Origin: Apostichopus parvimensis
Taxonomy: Eukaryota > Echinodermata > Holothuroidea > Aspidochirotida > Stichopodidae
Direction: 5' to 3'
Length of the DNA: 32,484 nt
Assembly: GCA_000934455.1 (NCBI GenBank)
Contig: KN887907.1
Coordinates: forward strand, 28,179-60,662
Made by a program: the position numbers and the translations under genes. Under the pieces are notes generated by a model. That model had not been told where the DNA came from, did not search any database, and saw nothing but the letters and a program-made list of their open reading frames with translations. How positions within the stretch are numbered: position 1 is the stretch's first letter; each line of letters opens with the position of its first letter. Below are positions 31,966 to 32,484 of this stretch, piece after piece.

Positions 31966-32484
31966 AGACCAACCCACATTCTTTGGAATTTCAATGAGAT
32001 CTTGTTCGACCTGCTGCTACGTGAACAGTTCCTAGAAGCATGTGGTAAGGAACAAAGAGTATTCTTGAAAGAGAGAGATCCGAAGTCCATCAAATTAATG
32101 GTAGAGTACGCCGACCATTATATCGTAGCACATGGAGGATGGTATCCTAACCAGAACAAAGGTAAGGTTACTAATAAGCCAAATTCAAGTCGTGGAGGAC
32201 ATGGCCAAGGAGGAAATTCCAGAGGTGGAAGGAACGGTCAAAATGGGTACGGTGGAAGTGGAGGTAACCAAGGACGAGGTGGAAGCCAACAGAATTCTGG
32301 TAGAGGACGGGGTTCATCAGGATATGGTACAGGTAACAGAGGCAGAGGACAAAGAGGTAGAGGGAATGGACAACGAGACGGAAGTACAGGTTGGGAGAAC
32401 CGAGGTAGTTTCAGAAGGACCTGTTTTATCTGCGATTCTCCCGATCACTTTGCCAAAGATTGTCCAACTCGACCTGCTCTGGCT
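31966..32484 (+). CDS. 5'-truncated gag of a second LTR retrotransposon (runs off window)
   Basis: 173 codons open from just after an in-frame TAG (31963-31965) to the window end. The start FNEILFDLLLREQFLEACGK followed by KERDPKSIKLMVEYADHYI resembles the C-terminal half of the SCAN-like capsid of Gmr1-type elements. A Gly/Arg/Asn-rich linker of about 90 residues with many RGG-type triplets (GGRNGQNGYGGSGG, GRGRGSSG, RGRGQRGRG) follows, then a CCHC knuckle CFICDSPDHFAKDC. The N-terminal gag is missing. Antisense to CLPX, inside its intron. Confidence 0.8.

Overview
This is animal nuclear DNA: AT-rich, with short exons split by GT-AG introns, long non-coding stretches and many transposon remnants. 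Two of the three host genes, PDCD7 and CLPX, lie next to each other in the same order and orientation as I recall for human chromosome 15q22. With the LTR-element types seen, this fits a marine invertebrate, perhaps a deuterostome such as an echinoderm. The species assignment is inference.

Layout: (1) 1-5362, plus strand: the last six coding exons of DCAF12, a WD40 substrate receptor of the CUL4-DDB1 ubiquitin ligase; its N-terminal ~120 codons lie upstream of the window. (2) 5363-8961: 3' UTRs and the space between DCAF12 and PDCD7, which are tail to tail, with a minisatellite of alternating 34/32-bp units. (3) 8962-19568, minus strand: nine coding exons of PDCD7 (U11/U12-59K, minor spliceosome), apparently complete at about 353 codons. 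Its first intron holds a truncated Ty3/gypsy-like element with an open 584-codon gag-protease frame, a GC-rich hairpin repeat and a 50-N gap flanked by a perfect 95-bp duplication. (4) 19569-25066: a 1328-bp non-autonomous DNA transposon with inverted termini and a 6-bp target duplication, inserted in frame into an open frame of unknown nature, then CLPX downstream sequence. (5) 25067-30482, minus strand: the last five coding exons of CLPX, the mitochondrial AAA+ unfoldase, starting inside the Walker A motif; the N-terminal half lies beyond the right edge. (6) 30483-32484: a CLPX intron with a hAT-like remnant and, on the plus strand, the 5'-truncated gag of a second LTR element with an RGG-rich linker and a CCHC knuckle, running off the window.

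All exon joins were checked by reading phase by hand, and every join preserves the frame in all three genes. The genes act in unrelated processes (ubiquitin ligation, minor splicing, mitochondrial proteostasis). I saw no operon-like organisation, tRNA, rRNA or CRISPR. The items most worth a second look are the PDCD7-CLPX microsynteny, the 6-bp-TSD element and the frame it interrupts, and the intact gag-protease frame in PDCD7 intron 1.
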